Under the pieces are notes generated by a model. It saw only the letters and a list, made by a program, of their open reading frames with translations. It did not search any database and was not told where the DNA came from. The translations under genes were made by a program, and so were the position numbers. Positions 62,555 through 64,000 of a stretch of DNA of 64,000 bases are shown here, one piece after another (within the stretch, counting starts at the first letter, position 1; each line of letters opens with the position of its first letter). The DNA is taken from the NCBI GenBank assembly GCA_023105745.1, contig JALGQZ010000015.1, positions 15,660,499 to 15,724,498 on the forward strand. The letters are read 5' to 3'. Source of the DNA: Austropuccinia psidii (taxonomy: Eukaryota; Basidiomycota; Pucciniomycetes; Pucciniales; Sphaerophragmiaceae).

Positions 62555-64000
62555 TGTCACAGGGGCTCTTATGGAAGCAAGAGTGGCCTGGCACTCAGGA
62601 ATCAAGAACTCACTTGGAGGGCTCCAAAAGATATAAAGAATAATAAAGATTAAATTTCTTTAAAGAAGAATAAGGGAAAAGACAAGTATGCAAAAGGTAA
62701 AAGAAAAAGGATAAGAAGCCAACCAAGTGAATCCTCAATTAACTGTTTCATCCTGCCAGAAAAGGGAATGAAATTAGTAAAGGATATGACCACCAATATT
62801 CACTGACAGGCAAGGAAGAAAAGAGAAAAGGTGCTAAATGACTGACTTAAGATTATCAGTATTAGCTTTAATTAAGTAAAAGAAAATAAAGATAAAAATA
62901 AATCCAATATATTAATTAACTGGGGAAAACGTCCCCGGGTGCTGAAAGGTGGCCAGTATATGTGAAAGGTTGAAAGACTGATCATGGAAGGTGAGTCACT
63001 GGCTGTATTGTCTGAATCGGGTCAATACAGGTCTGGCCCTCTTGAAATTTGAACTGTGTGACTGAATTCCCACAGTGGAATATGAATTGGCCCAATTGGG
63101 CCAAGAACATACAGGTTGATTGATTGAGGCCTGTATGAACCAATTGAGTTGTCCAAGGAGTATTGAAATACTTGATGCCTTGACAACTGATTGAAATGAT
63201 ATATAACCTCTGAGAATGGCCCTTGGAATAATCCTGTATGAATTGCCAACCCGACTCCTGCAGGGCCAGGTGATTGGGATCCTTGAATGGTCTTCTGATT
63301 GTGGCCATGGATTGCCAGACTGATGAGTTAAGAAATCCTTGTTTGAAATGGGCGTTGGATTTTGGGACCTTGATTTGGAAATATGGAAATGGGTCCTGAA
63401 AGCTTCACGATTGAATTTCTGAGAAAAAATGGTGCATAATGGTATATAATGCCATATATGCACCACTCCTGCAAGCTTGAGTACGGGGTGCATGGAGGAA
63501 TGGAAGAATTCTCCTTAAGGTGAGGGGAAAGCTTGAGCTGAGCTGATCTGGTGACCTCTGGTGCTTACCAGAGGCCATGGTGGTTATTGGCCAATAATGG
63601 GTCCTGAGGGTCTTTATGGAATTTGGGGCCAAACTTGGCTCAGGTGGGCCCAATTGTGATTTGGGACCCACCTGGCCTTGGGGGCTAATGGGCTGCCCCC
63701 TTTTGGCCTCATTGGATTAGGCCAAAAGGGACTTAAAAGGCCCATGGCCCGTGGACCGTGATTACAGCCCACGGACTGTAGAAGCCATAGGGGGCCTAAA
63801 TGGCCCAAAAAGGCCATTTAGGCCCTAGACCCCATAATGAAAAGGGGTGGCCCAGAAGAGCTGGTTCTGGATAGAGGGTCCAGAACCCCCCAGGACACAA
63901 AAGGACACCCCCAGGCCCAAAAACAAGGATAAAGACCTGGGGTTGGGGATATGGAAGAATTGGCCAGGGAGGCCAAGGATGGCAGGATATGGCCTGAGGC
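62555..64000. repeat. R3 LTR-like repeat, copy b, runs off the window
   Basis: Starts TGTCACAGGGGCTC and parallels copy a for several hundred bases, then continues into a much more GC-rich part (63480-64000) with many GGCC words. Open frames on the minus strand at 62982-63817 are Pro/Ser/His-rich and mutually overlapping; I do not take them as genes. The right end lies outside the window. Confidence 0.5.
63792..63825. repeat. 14-bp perfect inverted repeat (hairpin)
   Basis: GGGCCTAAATGGCC, a 6-base loop CAAAAA, then GGCCATTTAGGCCC. It lies in the GC-rich part of R3 copy b. No T run follows it, and there is no evidence for a terminator or small RNA. Confidence 0.8.

Noticed and set aside
63022..63817. 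Overlapping minus-strand frames in the GC-rich end
   Set aside because: Several frames are open at once, compositions are Pro/His/Ser-rich, and the region is part of repeat R3.
1..64000. CRISPR arrays, bacterial operons or tRNA/rRNA genes
   Set aside because: No regularly spaced short repeats, bacterial gene organisation, or recognisable cloverleaf or rRNA sequence was seen; the window is eukaryotic.

Overview
The window is AT-rich, intron-containing eukaryotic DNA and looks fungal, most likely from a rust fungus (Pucciniales). The reasons are compact introns (about 43-215 nt where they can be read), long chromodomain-bearing Ty3/gypsy elements whose Gag-Pol resembles polyproteins I recall from Austropuccinia psidii annotations (not checked), a Tet-like 2OG-Fe(II) oxygenase of the type expanded in rusts, and a fungal-type Myb/SANT protein. 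The species assignment is an inference. Most of the window is nested transposons. Only two genes look host-like: a divergent AGC-type kinase at 1314-2303 (-) and an eight-exon gene at 55222-58240 (+) for a candidate secreted protein of about 732 residues.

Layout. 1-5431: AT-rich DNA with the kinase. 5432-6889: copy C of an old repeat (R2). 6890-17527: gypsy copy 1 (+), with an open 1468-codon Gag-Pol reading frame. 17528-34986: remains of one PIF/Harbinger-type DNA transposon. It holds a 5'-truncated Myb/SANT gene, a G/T-rich minisatellite, a DEAH-helicase gene fragment, a Tet-like oxygenase pseudogene, and a DDE transposase pseudogene on the opposite strand. Gypsy copy 2 (-, 22754-33403, target duplication ATTAA) sits inside it. 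34987-36425 plus 47120-47353: R2 copy B, split by gypsy copy 3 (-, 36426-47114, target duplication GAAAG). 48964-50744: dead Tc1-type element with terminal inverted repeats. 55222-58240: the secreted-protein gene, in a CpG-rich island. 59112-59540: R2 copy A. 59541-61542: solo gypsy LTR. 61546-64000: two diverged LTR-like copies of another repeat, R3, becoming GC-rich at the end.

History. R2 is oldest. Harbinger entered R2 copy B at TAA, and gypsy copies 2 and 3 later entered Harbinger and R2. Gypsy copy 1 has no target duplication, its two LTRs belong to different subfamilies, and its flanks are unrelated, so it is a recombinant junction. The solo LTR also joins two different repeats.

The most interesting points are: (1) a Tet-like dioxygenase gene lying tail-to-tail, about 87 bp apart in the pre-insertion arrangement, with a Harbinger transposase; (2) a secreted-protein gene whose seven inferred introns are all phase 1; (3) a gypsy element with an extra 5' ORF overlapping Gag-Pol in another frame and a TTTCCCA heptamer at the overlap end.
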